Part shown: piece after piece, positions 8,420 to 16,811 of the stretch | Position numbering within the stretch: position 1 is the first letter of the stretch | How the letters are laid out: each line of letters starts with the position of its first letter | The notes under the pieces: model-generated | Database searches by the model: none | Told to the model about the DNA's origin: nothing | The model's input: the letters and a program-made list of their open reading frames with translations, nothing else | Made by a program: the position numbers and the translations under genes | Assembly: GCA_040901465.1 (NCBI GenBank) | Contig: JBBDYN010000002.1 | Coordinates: forward strand, 1 to 64,000 | Direction: 5' to 3' | Length of the DNA stretch: 64,000 bases | Origin: JAUSIF01 sp040901465 | GTDB taxonomy: Bacteria > Pseudomonadota > Alphaproteobacteria > Rhizobiales > Xanthobacteraceae

Positions 8420-9337
8420 CTAGACAGCTCGCTCCTTTCTCGCCACCTCACGTAGACACTCAGCGAACCGTTCGGCAATCGGCGAGAGGCCGCGATGCCG
8501 GATCCAGCTCAAGCCGAGGCTGCGTCGGCTGCCACGATCCTTCAGCCGGACGGCAGCCAGTCGCCTGGCCCTGCGTTCGAGGCGGATCAGTCGCCTCGGC
8601 ATGATCGTCACGCAATCGGACTGTATGACGATCGCCTTGAGCGCGGTCATGGAATTCGTGCCGATGTAGAAGGTAGGCCACTGCACTCCGGCACTGATGA
8701 AGAGCGCTTCGAGATGACGTTGGAAAGCGCCGCCCTCGTTCGGCAGAACCCAGTCGGCACTGCGCAGATTGCGCAAGGAGAGCGATGCGCTGTTTGCCAA
8801 CGGGTGTTGTGGACGCATGATGAGATCGAGCCGATCAGTCGTGAGCGGCTGCTCAACGATCTCGGCCGAGCCCGGAAATATGCCGACCGGCCCAACGAAC
8901 AGATCGATCTCGCCTGCGCGCAGCATGGACATGCCCTCGTCGAACACGCCTTCGATGACGGAGGCCGAAAGTCTCGGAATTGCGCGCTTCAATCGTCCTA
9001 ACGCCTCGGGCACGAGGCTGGCGGCAGTGATCGGGGTCACAACGATCACCAATGGACCATAGCCGCCCAATTTTCTGAGGCGGATTTCCTCTGCTGCGAT
9101 GGACAGCTGGGAATTGACGGCATGCGAATGCCGCGCCAGCGCATGACCCAGCTCGGTGAGCTTTGCCCCGTGCCGGCCCCGCTCGAGCACGCGGCCGCCG
9201 ACCGTGCGCTCCAGTTGCGCGATGCTGGCGGAGAGCGCGGGCTGCGAGATGTCCAGGCGGTCCGCGGCACGGCTGAAGGAGCCGCATGCGGCGATCACCG
9301 CAAGATGGGTCAGTTGCTTCGGTTCGAGTTTCATCAA
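8420..9337 (-). CDS. LysR-family transcriptional regulator
   Basis: This 305-residue protein has an N-terminal winged helix (residues 3-62: FSRAADRLDISQPALSASIA, then QLERTVGGRVLERG). A periplasmic-binding-like effector domain follows from about residue 90 to the end. It is convergent with the hydroxylase/cyclase pair and divergent from the MetE-like operon starting near 9389, which is its most likely target. Only about 50 bases separate the two starts, so the operator must overlap both promoters. The co-inducer is unknown. An ATG three bases downstream is an equally good start. Confidence 0.92.
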   Translation of the reverse strand: MMKLEPKQLTHLAVIAACGSFSRAADRLDISQPALSASIAQLERTVGGRVLERGRHGAKLTELGHALARHSHAVNSQLSIAAEEIRLRKLGGYGPLVIVVTPITAASLVPEALGRLKRAIPRLSASVIEGVFDEGMSMLRAGEIDLFVGPVGIFPGSAEIVEQPLTTDRLDLIMRPQHPLANSASLSLRNLRSADWVLPNEGGAFQRHLEALFISAGVQWPTFYIGTNSMTALKAIVIQSDCVTIMPRRLIRLERRARRLAAVRLKDRGSRRSLGLSWIRHRGLSPIAERFAECLREVARKERAV

Positions 9338-9388
9338 TCAGATCTATGGAAGAGCCAATTTCCATTATTTGACTTGAAGGAAGAGCGA

Positions 9389-10543
9389 TTGTCAAAATTT
9401 CGGACAACGAGCAAGAGCGCGGCAATTCCGCGTCCGTCTTGGGAGGAGTATGTGCCTGGCCATCGGCGAGACGTTCTCATCGTGGGTAGCGTTCCGCTCA
9501 AGAACGCGGAGGCAGTGCTCACCGCGATCGCACAGGCGCTGGGGGATCGGGTGCGCCGCATTCCCGACGGTGAGACCGGACCGCGCTTGAACTGGATCGA
9601 GTGCCAGACACGCGTCTTCGACGAACATCCCGCCTTTCAGCCTGCGCCGAACGAGCCGGGAAAGGACGCGGACTGGGACTGGCGCAACAAGTCGGCCGAC
9701 GCCAAATGGAAGCTCAAGCCTTGGTACATGCTGCGACCGGGCAGGAGCGCACGCGACGTCGAGTTCGGTCCCCTCGGCTATGCCGAGGCCGCTCGCGCCT
9801 CCTACGAGGTTTTCTCCCGACTGAAGCAGGAGGGCATCATTCCCCTCCCGTGCCGGTTTCAGGTGTCATTGCCGACGCCATACAACGTTATCGACCAGCG
9901 AATCCTGCCCGCGCAACGCCTCGAGGTCGAAGCGCCATATGAACGGCGAATGCTCGCCGAGGTCGACGAGATCGCGAACGCGATTCCCTGCTCCGAATTG
10001 GCGATCCAATGGGATACGGCGCACGAGGTGCAGAACCTTGATGGTGGTCGTCCGCACTGGTTCGACAATGCGGAGCAAGGAATTCTTGATCGCTTGGTCC
10101 GACTTGGCGATCGTGTACCGCAAGAGGTCGAGCTCGGATATCACCTTTGCTACGGCGATTTCATGCACAAGCACTTCATCGAACCCAAGGACATGGGCTT
10201 GATGGTGCGGCTCGCCAACAAGCTCTCCGGTCGCGTCCGGCGGCAGATCGACTGGATACACATGCCGGTGCCGCGTAGTCGCACCGACGAAGCGTACTTC
10301 GCCCCGCTACACGACTTGAAACGTAAGCCCGGAACGCAACTATATCTTGGTCTCATTCATTATGCGGACGGGGTCGAGGGTACGCTGCGGCGCCTTGAAG
10401 TCGCGGGTCGGTTCGCCGACGGATTTGGTGTCGCGACGGAATGCGGGTTCGGCCGCCGGTCGCCGGCAGCGATCCCTTCGTTGCTGGAAATCCATCGTGC
10501 CGTTGCTGACCTTGCGCCGGCCGAAGCCGGCTCCGCGAACTGA
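9389..10543 (+). CDS. MetE/UROD-superfamily protein, divergent methyltransferase-like
   Basis: This 384-residue protein has the MetE C-terminal barrel pattern: VLIVGSVPLKNAE, IPDGETGPRLNW, then the candidate zinc ligands H and C in GYHLCYGD and C in ATECGFGRR near the C-terminus. It is further from bona fide MetE than its three paralogs in this window. The TTG at 9389 is preceded by AAGGAAG. A GTG at 9452, after GGGAGGAG, would give 363 residues and fits the family start equally well. It probably binds a thiol substrate through zinc and transfers an alkyl or methyl group; which one is unknown. It heads an operon with the next two genes. Confidence 0.8.
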   Translation: MSKFRTTSKSAAIPRPSWEEYVPGHRRDVLIVGSVPLKNAEAVLTAIAQALGDRVRRIPDGETGPRLNWIECQTRVFDEHPAFQPAPNEPGKDADWDWRNKSADAKWKLKPWYMLRPGRSARDVEFGPLGYAEAARASYEVFSRLKQEGIIPLPCRFQVSLPTPYNVIDQRILPAQRLEVEAPYERRMLAEVDEIANAIPCSELAIQWDTAHEVQNLDGGRPHWFDNAEQGILDRLVRLGDRVPQEVELGYHLCYGDFMHKHFIEPKDMGLMVRLANKLSGRVRRQIDWIHMPVPRSRTDEAYFAPLHDLKRKPGTQLYLGLIHYADGVEGTLRRLEVAGRFADGFGVATECGFGRRSPAAIPSLLEIHRAVADLAPAEAGSAN

Positions 10544-10552
10544 GGTCAATCT

Positions 10553-10693
10553 ATGGAAGAGCGCGTTCTATCTGCGATTTCGACCGCCGAGCTCGAACGG
10601 CAGTGGAGTGCCGTGCGGAAGGAAATGTCCGCTCGCGGAATCGATGCGCTGCTCATGCAGAACAACGATGCTTGGTGGGGAGCAGCTAAATGA
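10553..10693 (+). pseudogene. 46-codon remnant of an M24 Xaa-Pro peptidase/creatinase
   Basis: The tiny frame begins MEERVLSAISTAELERQW and reaches RGIDALLMQNNDAWWGAAK before TGA. The stretch AVRKEMSARGIDALLMQNN is the characteristic N-terminal creatinase-domain start of M24 peptidases, normally about 400 residues long. About 90% of the gene is missing. Its TGA overlaps the ATG of the MetE-like gene (ATGA), and it starts 9 bases after the previous gene. It therefore now works at best as a leader peptide that couples translation of the following gene. The short match is convincing but not proof. Confidence 0.65.
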
Positions 10694-11796
10694 CATGGCG
10701 ATATAGACCTCCCTTTCGTGCCGACCATGTGGGCAGCTTGCTCCGGCCCAAGGAACTGCGGGATGCTCGAGAGGCGCATGCGGCGGGCAAGCTCGACGCC
10801 GACGCGCTGCGTGAGTTGGAGGATCGTTGTATCCGCGACGTGATCGCGATGCAGGAGCGCGTCGGCCTGCAAGCGATCACCGACGGCGAGTTCCGGCGCT
10901 TCTCCTTCCGCGACGTTTTGTTCGAGTGCTCGACCGGTTTCGGCGCGCGCGTAGAGACCGACTTCGAGTTCACTCACGCGGACGGCAGCAAGCGGCGAGC
11001 CACCCCGGTGCCCAAGGTGGTCGGCAAGGTGACTCGGAAGAAGGCGATCTCCGCCGACGACTTCAAGTTTCTCAAGCCGCTGACCAAGGGAACGGCCAAG
11101 GTGATGCTGCCGGCACCGGACCTTGCCCATTGGTTCGCCGGCGACCGGATCTTCTCCGGTGTCTATGCCGACCGGAGCGAATACCTCGCCGATCTTGCCG
11201 CCGTTCTGCGCGAGGAGATTGCCGAGCTTGGGCGCCTGGGTTGCAACTACGTGCAGATCGACGAAGTGCCCATTCCAGTGATGGCGGATCCAAACGTGCA
11301 GGCGGTCATCCGCAAGCGCGGCGAGGATCATATCGAGCTCGTGGACGCCTATGTCGACGCGATCAACGACGCGTCGCGCGATCGGCCGGCCGGAATGACG
11401 ATCTGCCTCCACATGTGCCGCGGCAACGAAGGATCCGGCCTTGGCTCCGGTGGCTACGACGAGATTGCCGAACGTGCGTTCGGCCGGCTTCAGGTTGATG
11501 GATACCTTCTCGAATATGAGTCCCCCCGCTCGGGCGATTTCGAGCCGCTGCGATACGTGCCTAAGGACAAGCAAGTCCTGCTCGGGCTCATCAGCACAAA
11601 GATGCGCGAACTCGAGCCGAAGGACGAGCTGAAGCGCCGGGTGGAGACGGCCAGCCGGTTCTTCGACATCGACCGGCTCGGCTTGTGCCCGCAATGCGGA
11701 TTTGCGACGATTTATCGATATGACCGTCTCACGATCGACGACGAAGAGCGAAAGCTAACGCATCTCGTCGCCGTCGCCCGCGAGATTTGGGGTTGA
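10690..11796 (+). CDS. MetE-like zinc methyl/alkyltransferase (core-MetE type)
   Basis: This 368-residue protein covers only the catalytic C-terminal half of cobalamin-independent methionine synthase. Family motifs are FRADHVGSLLRP at the N-terminus, ITDGEF, and YVQIDEVP. The zinc ligands appear as H and C in CLHMCRGN, E in YLLEYESP and C in CPQCGFAT. Such short forms transfer methyl groups to homocysteine or, in relatives such as epoxyalkane:CoM transferase, alkyl groups to thiols. The ATG overlaps the stop of the M24 remnant. A NitT/TauT transporter follows 32 bases later, so uptake and methyl transfer of the same compound is plausible. Confidence 0.88.
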   Translation: MTWRYRPPFRADHVGSLLRPKELRDAREAHAAGKLDADALRELEDRCIRDVIAMQERVGLQAITDGEFRRFSFRDVLFECSTGFGARVETDFEFTHADGSKRRATPVPKVVGKVTRKKAISADDFKFLKPLTKGTAKVMLPAPDLAHWFAGDRIFSGVYADRSEYLADLAAVLREEIAELGRLGCNYVQIDEVPIPVMADPNVQAVIRKRGEDHIELVDAYVDAINDASRDRPAGMTICLHMCRGNEGSGLGSGGYDEIAERAFGRLQVDGYLLEYESPRSGDFEPLRYVPKDKQVLLGLISTKMRELEPKDELKRRVETASRFFDIDRLGLCPQCGFATIYRYDRLTIDDEERKLTHLVAVAREIWG

Positions 11797-11828
11797 CGAT
11801 GCGGGGGGTGGCGTGACGGCCGGTTGCA

Positions 11829-12623
11829 ATGACCGATCCAACCCAGATTGTCGTCGACAGCGTCAGCCACCTGTATCGTCCGCCGAGCGGGCGCGAGGTG
11901 CTCGCGCTCGAGGACATCTCGCTCGATGTTCGCAACCGCGAGTTCATCGCGATTCTCGGTCCGTCCGGCTGCGGCAAGTCCACGCTGCTCTATCTGATCG
12001 GCGGCTTCCTGCCGATCGAGCGCGGACGGATTCTGCTCGAAGGAAAGCCAATCTCCGGGCCCGGCCCCGACCGGGGCATCGTGTTTCAGCATTTCGCACT
12101 ATTCCCCTGGAAGACGGTCCGCGCCAACGTTCTCTACGGCCTGGAGCGCATGAAGATGCCGCGGGAAGAGCGCGAACGGCGCGCACAGGCCCACATCGAC
12201 ATGGTCGGATTGACCGGATTCGAGGACGCCTATCCTTCGCAATTGTCGGGCGGCATGAAGCAACGGACCGCCCTCGCCCGCACGCTTGCGATCGACCCGA
12301 AGATTCTTCTGATGGACGAGCCTTTCGGCGCCCTCGACGCGCAGACGCGCAGCCTGATGCAGGCCGAACTTCTCGGCATTTGGCAACGCACGAACAAGAC
12401 CGTCGTCTTCGTGACGCACGACGTCCAGGAGGCCGTCTTCCTCGCCGGGCGCGTAGCGGTCATGTCCGGGCGCCCCGGCCGCATCAAGACGATCGTGGAT
12501 ACGAGTTTCGACAAGAACGATCCGGCGGTGTTCAAGTCCAAGACGTTCGTCGACAAGGTCGACGAGGTCTGGAGTCTGGTGCGCGACGAAGCGATCAAGG
12601 CGCAGGGGGCGCGCTCATCGTGA
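11829..12623 (+). CDS. ABC transporter ATPase, NitT/TauT (SsuB/TauB) family
   Basis: This 264-residue nucleotide-binding protein has Walker A GPSGCGKST (about residue 45), Q-loop FQHFALFPWKTV, signature LSGGMKQR, Walker B ILLMDEPFGALD and the switch His in FVTHDVQEA. The FPW after the Q-loop is typical of importers for sulfonates, nitrate, taurine and pyrimidine precursors. It overlaps the first permease gene by GTGA and forms a transporter with the two permeases that follow. The binding protein is probably the one at 15439-16443 on the other strand. Confidence 0.95.
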   Translation: MTDPTQIVVDSVSHLYRPPSGREVLALEDISLDVRNREFIAILGPSGCGKSTLLYLIGGFLPIERGRILLEGKPISGPGPDRGIVFQHFALFPWKTVRANVLYGLERMKMPREERERRAQAHIDMVGLTGFEDAYPSQLSGGMKQRTALARTLAIDPKILLMDEPFGALDAQTRSLMQAELLGIWQRTNKTVVFVTHDVQEAVFLAGRVAVMSGRPGRIKTIVDTSFDKNDPAVFKSKTFVDKVDEVWSLVRDEAIKAQGARSS

Positions 12624-13360
12624 GCACGTTTCTTCGCTACTCCCCGCTGCTCTTGCTGGCCGCTGCCTGGGAGCTAATCGCACAATTCGAGTTGGTCTCG
12701 ACGTCCGCGCTGCCGCCACTCACCAGCGTGTTGGGCGCGTGGGTCGAGATGCTGACGTCGGGCGAGTTGCTCTCAAATGCCGGCGCCTCGCTTTACCGCG
12801 GCGGCGTAGGCCTCTCGCTCGCGATCGTGGTCGGTGCGGCGGTCGGCATCGCCATGGCGTGGTGGCGGCCGGTGAACGCACTGCTCGCGCCCTTGGTCGA
12901 GATGTTCTATCCGATGCCGAAGACCGCGCTGATCCCGGTAACCGTGATCTGGCTTGGCTTCGGCGACGGCTCCAAGATTCTCCTGATCTTCCTCGGCTGC
13001 ATGCTGCCGGTGACGATCGGGGCGTTCAACGGTGCGCGCGGGAGCGATCAGGCGCTCGTGTGGTCGGCCCGCAGCATGGGGGCGAGCCGGCTGCGCATGT
13101 TGTGGGACGTCGTCGTTCCCAGTTCGCTGCCCGAGTTGCTCAACGGAATCCGCACAGCGCTCGCCCTCGCTTTCATTCTCATGGTCACGTCCGAGCTCAT
13201 CGTCGCGCGCTCCGGTCTCGGCAACCTCATCGGATTTCTGGGCGCGAACGGCTCCTACGAGGCGATGTACGGCGTCGTGCTGACCGTGGCGTTCCTCGGC
13301 TTTGCGGCCGATCGCGTCTACCGGGTGCTCATGCGGAGGATGCTGCTGTGGCGCGAGTGA
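12620..13360 (+). CDS. ABC permease, NitT/TauT family (first)
   Basis: This 246-residue inner-membrane protein has about six hydrophobic segments. The EAA loop region reads ARSMGASRLRMLWDVVVPSS, followed by LPELLNGIRTALALAFI, diagnostic for the BPD_transp_1 family. The GTG start overlaps the TGA of the ATPase gene, so the frame extension upstream is a shadow. It is paired with a second permease starting 13 bases before its end. A heterodimeric channel is implied, which is less common than the homodimer found in SsuC/TauC systems. Confidence 0.92.
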   Translation: MSTFLRYSPLLLLAAAWELIAQFELVSTSALPPLTSVLGAWVEMLTSGELLSNAGASLYRGGVGLSLAIVVGAAVGIAMAWWRPVNALLAPLVEMFYPMPKTALIPVTVIWLGFGDGSKILLIFLGCMLPVTIGAFNGARGSDQALVWSARSMGASRLRMLWDVVVPSSLPELLNGIRTALALAFILMVTSELIVARSGLGNLIGFLGANGSYEAMYGVVLTVAFLGFAADRVYRVLMRRMLLWRE

Positions 13361-14199
13361 ACGGGCGGAGGGAAACCACGGCCGCGCCGCCGTTGCCCCA
13401 ACCGACGGCTGCGAACCGCGCCTACAAGGCGATGGTTCTGGCCGCCGCGCGTGCCGCCCCCATTGTCGGACTGCTCGTGGCGTGGGAGCTGTTTGCGCGC
13501 AGTGGCGCGGTCACGGCCTTTGTGCTGCCGCCGTTCAGCGTCGTCGCCGAGCGGATCTGGGCTGACGCCGTCTCCGGCGAGCTGTGGCGAAACATCAGCG
13601 TGACGATCTATCGGGCGTCGGCGGGCTTCCTGATCGGCGGCACGATCGGCGTCGCGCTCGGGATGGCGATCGTGGGCAACCGGGTCGCCCGCTGGTTCTT
13701 CGATCCGATCGTGTCGGTCGGATTCCCAATGCCGAAGATCACGTTCCTGCCGGTGGTCATCCTCTGGCTCGGCGTGTTCGAGGCCTCCAAGATCACGATG
13801 ATTTCGATCGAGTCCGTCTTCCCGGTCGTCACCGCCACGGTGATTGGAATTCAGGGCGTGGAGCGGGAGCTGCTTTGGTCGGCGCGCACCCTGGGCGCGA
13901 AGGAACGCGAGCTGCTCTGGCAGGTCATGCTTCCGGCGGCGCTGCCACAGATCATCACAGGGCTTCAGGTGGCGATGCCGATCGCGCTGATCGTCGCCAT
14001 CTTCACGGAGATGGCGATGGGCGGCTACGGCCTGGGCGGCTCGATGATGACCGCGTCGCGCTATGCCGACTCGCCCGGCGTGTTCGCCGGCATCGTCGAG
14101 ATCGCCGTCGTCGGCTACCTCGCCGTTCGAGCGATGGCGATGCTGCGGCGTCGGCTCTTGCTCTGGCATCAAGAGGCGATTGCGCCGAGCACCGCCTGA
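13348..14199 (+). CDS. ABC permease, NitT/TauT family (second)
   Basis: This 283-residue permease has an extra N-terminal Pro/Ala-rich tail of about 30 residues before the first membrane segment. The EAA-type loop reads ARTLGAKERELLWQVMLPAA. The start chosen is GTG 13348, 8 bases after GGAGG and overlapping the first permease by 13 bases. A second GTG at 13357 is possible. With the ATPase and first permease it makes a complete importer core. The downstream luciferase-like monooxygenase begins 50 bases later and is probably in the same transcript, suggesting its substrate is what is imported. Confidence 0.92.
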   Translation: MARVNGRRETTAAPPLPQPTAANRAYKAMVLAAARAAPIVGLLVAWELFARSGAVTAFVLPPFSVVAERIWADAVSGELWRNISVTIYRASAGFLIGGTIGVALGMAIVGNRVARWFFDPIVSVGFPMPKITFLPVVILWLGVFEASKITMISIESVFPVVTATVIGIQGVERELLWSARTLGAKERELLWQVMLPAALPQIITGLQVAMPIALIVAIFTEMAMGGYGLGGSMMTASRYADSPGVFAGIVEIAVVGYLAVRAMAMLRRRLLLWHQEAIAPSTA

Positions 14200-14249
14200 G
14201 AAACATCCGATTAACTCAACAATATGGGATACACAGCGGGGACTGGAAG

Positions 14250-15296
14250 ATGATGAAGATTTGGCTGTTTGAGTTTTTCCCCGAGCCGAACGGCGCCGAG
14301 CCTGAAAAGGCAGAGCGTGACTTTTCGAGGTACTTTTCTTCGTATCTCGACCTTTGGGAGCGGGATGAAGCGCTGGGTTTCGATGGAATCTTTTTCAGCG
14401 AGCACCACTTCGGCGGGGCATTCGGCGCCTCGCCTAATCTCCTGATCGCCGCTATCGCGCCGCGCACGCGCAAACTGCGCCTCGGCGTCATGGGTGTTGT
14501 CGTGTCGCTGTATGCGCCCTGGCGCATCGTCGAGGAGATCGGGATGCTGGATCAGTTGACCGGCGGACGCCTCGAGATCGGTACGGCCGTCGGCATTCCG
14601 CAGGAGCTGGCCCGCATAAACGTGTCCATGGCGGAGGCGCGCGAGCGCAACGACGAGGCCGTGGCGTTCCTCGATGCGGCACTGCGCGGAGGGCCGATAA
14701 CCTTTCAGGGCAAATACTTCAGTTGCCAGAATCTGCGGCTGCTGCCACCGCCGCTTCAGGCACCGTCGCCTCCGAAGTGGACGACCGTGGTCAGCGTCGA
14801 GTCGGCGCGCAAGGCGGCGAGACGTCATTCGAAGATTTGCACCGGCTTCAATCAGACCGAGCGCATCAAAGAAATATTCGACGCCTACCGCGACGAAGCC
14901 GACCGCTGCGGGTTCCGCGCCGGCCCGGATCACCTCGCGTTGCGGCGCCGCGTGGTGGTGGCGGAGACGCAGGGCGATGCCGATGAGAAGACCGCGGGCG
15001 TGAAGCAGCGCATCCGCGATATGGTATCAAAGGACCCACGCGCCACGTTCACCGCGGCGCCCGGCAAGGCCGGCGGCAATAGCCCGGTCCCTGATGCGGG
15101 AGGCGGAGGCTTTACGGTCTCGGACGATGAATTCATTTCGGGAACGCCGACCGCGGTGGCGGAAGAGATCGTCGAGCAGTGCCGGCACGTGGGCACAGGC
15201 AACTTTCTGAGTGTTCTGCACTGGGGAGCGCCGTTTGCGGAGATATCGCGCGGGCATGAGCTGTTCGGAAGGGACGTCATCCCGCGCCTGAGATGA
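14250..15296 (+). CDS. Luciferase-like (LLM) flavin-dependent monooxygenase
   Basis: This 348-residue protein has the bacterial luciferase TIM-barrel pattern: GFDGIFFSEHHFGG at about residues 44-57, RTRKLRLGVMG, and MLDQLTGGRLEIGTAVGIP. Such enzymes use FMNH2 supplied by a separate reductase to oxidise sulfonates, aldehydes, nitriloacetate-type amines or aromatics. The chosen ATG follows GGGGACTGGAAG; the long upstream frame extension overlaps a permease and is rejected. The gene closes the NitT/TauT operon and is followed by a strong hairpin. The partnership resembles the SsuD-SsuABC arrangement, but the sequence is not close enough to call SsuD. Confidence 0.9.
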   Translation: MMKIWLFEFFPEPNGAEPEKAERDFSRYFSSYLDLWERDEALGFDGIFFSEHHFGGAFGASPNLLIAAIAPRTRKLRLGVMGVVVSLYAPWRIVEEIGMLDQLTGGRLEIGTAVGIPQELARINVSMAEARERNDEAVAFLDAALRGGPITFQGKYFSCQNLRLLPPPLQAPSPPKWTTVVSVESARKAARRHSKICTGFNQTERIKEIFDAYRDEADRCGFRAGPDHLALRRRVVVAETQGDADEKTAGVKQRIRDMVSKDPRATFTAAPGKAGGNSPVPDAGGGGFTVSDDEFISGTPTAVAEEIVEQCRHVGTGNFLSVLHWGAPFAEISRGHELFGRDVIPRLR

Positions 15297-15390
15297 AGCC
15301 GACTGCGAGGTCGGTTCGTTCGAAGCGCGTTTGCGGCGCGGAGTTGCCGCTTCAGCGTCGGGCCGCGCGGCGCACAGACGGTCTGAAAGA

Positions 15391-15420
15391 GAAGGCCGGA
15401 CCCCGGAGGGCCCGGCCTTC
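15391..15420. terminator. Bidirectional hairpin between convergent genes
   Basis: GAAGGCCGG pairs with CCGGCCTTC around a GC-rich loop (ACCCCGGAGGGC). It lies between the stop of the luciferase-like gene at 15296 and the minus-strand stop at 15439. There is no clear U-tract on either side, so termination strength is uncertain. Confidence 0.65.
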
Positions 15421-15438
15421 GTTCGTCCAGCTGCGCCG

Positions 15439-16443
15439 TTACTTCAGGCGCGCCGCCGCCTCCTTCACGATGCTGAGGTCGGCATGTGCGCCGACATTCA
15501 GGCCAGGCTTGAAGAAGCCGAGGTCGGCCGCGGTGTCCACGTTGCGCTGCAGCGCCTCTAGATCCGGCAGACCGTTCGGATCGCGATAGTAGTCCTGTTT
15601 GGTGAACAGCCAGCCGAACCGCTCCGGCGGTACCTTGAGAAAGCCGGATGCGATCTTGGCAACCTCGTCGTGATTCTTTGGATCAAGGTACCAGCGTTCG
15701 ATCCTCAGCATGTCTTCCATGAAATCTACGATCGCGGCCCGGTTCTTGTCGATGAAGGACTTGCGCATCACCCAGAAGACGAACTGCGACCGGCCAAGCC
15801 CCGCGGTTTGGTCGAACAGGACTTTTCCATGCTCCTTGAGGTCCGGGCTGAGGGCGAACGGCATCACCGCGGAAACCAAGTCCGCCTTCTTGTCCTTCAG
15901 CATCGCACCCATGGTCGGGAACGGCGCTTCGATCACGGTGAAGTCGCGCTTGTCGACCAAACCGTTCTTCTTCAGGGCTGCTTTCATGGCGATGTCGATA
16001 CCGCTGCCAACCGAATTGGTGGCGAGCACCTTGCCCTTGAGGTCCTTGATCGAATCGATCCCACTGTCCTTGCGGACCCAGTACTGGTTGCTGAAGTAGC
16101 CGGGTGCGCCGTCCTGGAATTCGTCCGCAATGATGCGGAGGTCATCGAGACCGGCGTTCTGCACGGCCAAACCCAAGGTCGAATAGGCGAGATTGGCGAT
16201 CTCCAGCTCGTTATTGGCCAACGCTGTAATCATGGGCGGCGTGCCCTGAAAGCGGACCGCCTCCATCGTGTAGGATTTGCCCCAGTGCTTGGCGAGATCC
16301 TTCTTGACCTCGAGAATCGGCGCCCAGTTGGCCACCGGGACGACGAACGCGTTGCGGATCTTGATCGGTTCGCTCTGTGCGGAGCCAGCCGCCATGACGG
16401 CCAGCGCCGCAAAGCCGGACAACACAAACTTCGTTATGCGCAT
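15439..16443 (-). CDS. ABC substrate-binding protein, NitT/TauT (NMT1/SsuA-like) family
   Basis: This 334-residue exported protein starts at MRITKFVLSGFAALAVMAAG with GGGAGG 5 bases upstream of the ATG. A cleavable signal peptide ends near SAQS-EP. The mature part has NMT1/THI5-like features: PVANWAPILEVKKDLAKHWG, the gate motif DLKGKVLATNSVGSGIDIAM, and HGKVLFDQTAGLG. It probably supplies the NitT/TauT importer at 11829-14199. An upstream in-frame extension to 16614 is not coding. A palindromic TGAACATGTTCA lies about 150 bases upstream and matches one by a TetR gene at 21.0 kb. Confidence 0.93.
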   Translation of the reverse strand: MRITKFVLSGFAALAVMAAGSAQSEPIKIRNAFVVPVANWAPILEVKKDLAKHWGKSYTMEAVRFQGTPPMITALANNELEIANLAYSTLGLAVQNAGLDDLRIIADEFQDGAPGYFSNQYWVRKDSGIDSIKDLKGKVLATNSVGSGIDIAMKAALKKNGLVDKRDFTVIEAPFPTMGAMLKDKKADLVSAVMPFALSPDLKEHGKVLFDQTAGLGRSQFVFWVMRKSFIDKNRAAIVDFMEDMLRIERWYLDPKNHDEVAKIASGFLKVPPERFGWLFTKQDYYRDPNGLPDLEALQRNVDTAADLGFFKPGLNVGAHADLSIVKEAAARLK

Positions 16444-16592
16444 TGGTTCCTCCCTTGTTTGGATTTCTTGACGGAAACTGGCTTCCTTTCTTCCCAGCTC
16501 TCGCTCAGCCAGGGACCCCGTGGAAGGCTGCGTGCACGCGTCTAGGAACGACCAGTCACTTTTCTGCTGGCCGAATGTTTGTCGAACACTAC

Positions 16593-16617
16593 TGAACATG
16601 TTCATATTTGCCAATCC
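16593..16617. promoter_or_regulatory. TGAACATGTTCA operator, copy 1
   Basis: A perfect 12-base palindrome (16593-16604) is followed by TATTTGCCAATCC. The same 25-base string, with one difference and in opposite orientation, occurs at 21005-21029 beside a TetR gene. It lies in the 5' region of the binding-protein gene that starts at 16443 on the minus strand. Conservation well beyond the palindrome suggests a duplicated operator/promoter. Confidence 0.75.
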
Positions 16618-16707
16618 CTGCCGTAAGGGATCCGTGGAGTGCGCGCAGCCTCTTGCCCAGACTGATCGATGCTACGTCTTCTCGATCCGGCGCCAAGGCT
16701 GGATCAA

Positions 16708-16809
16708 TCCGCAGCCGGGACCACACATGCGGCCGGGAAAAACCCCGCGAGCAGCAGTCCCGGCAAGACCCCGGCGATCAGCAGCGATGCGATCGATCCG
16801 CCAGCACCA
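16708..16809 (-). pseudogene. Short remnant resembling a TRAP-transporter DctM C-terminal segment
   Basis: Directly after the stop of the binding protein ending at 16812, the minus strand reads GAGGSIASLLIAGVLPGLLL and then AGFFPAACVVPAAD before TGA. The pattern GxSIxxLxIAGxxPGLLL is typical of the large TRAP permease (PF06808), normally about 430 residues. No start codon or N-terminal part is present. This is a short match read by eye and could be chance hydrophobic sequence. Confidence 0.4.
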
Positions 16810-16811
16810 AC

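Noticed and set aside
9122..9388. Upstream extension of the MetE-like gene at 9389
   Set aside because: Overlaps the coding part of the divergent LysR gene and has no family likeness.
10546..11694. 382-codon minus-strand frame
   Set aside because: Antisense to a MetE-like gene whose zinc ligands are conserved.
11813..12619. N-terminal extension of the first NitT/TauT permease
   Set aside because: It is the out-of-frame shadow of the ATPase gene; the true GTG start at 12620 overlaps the ATPase stop.
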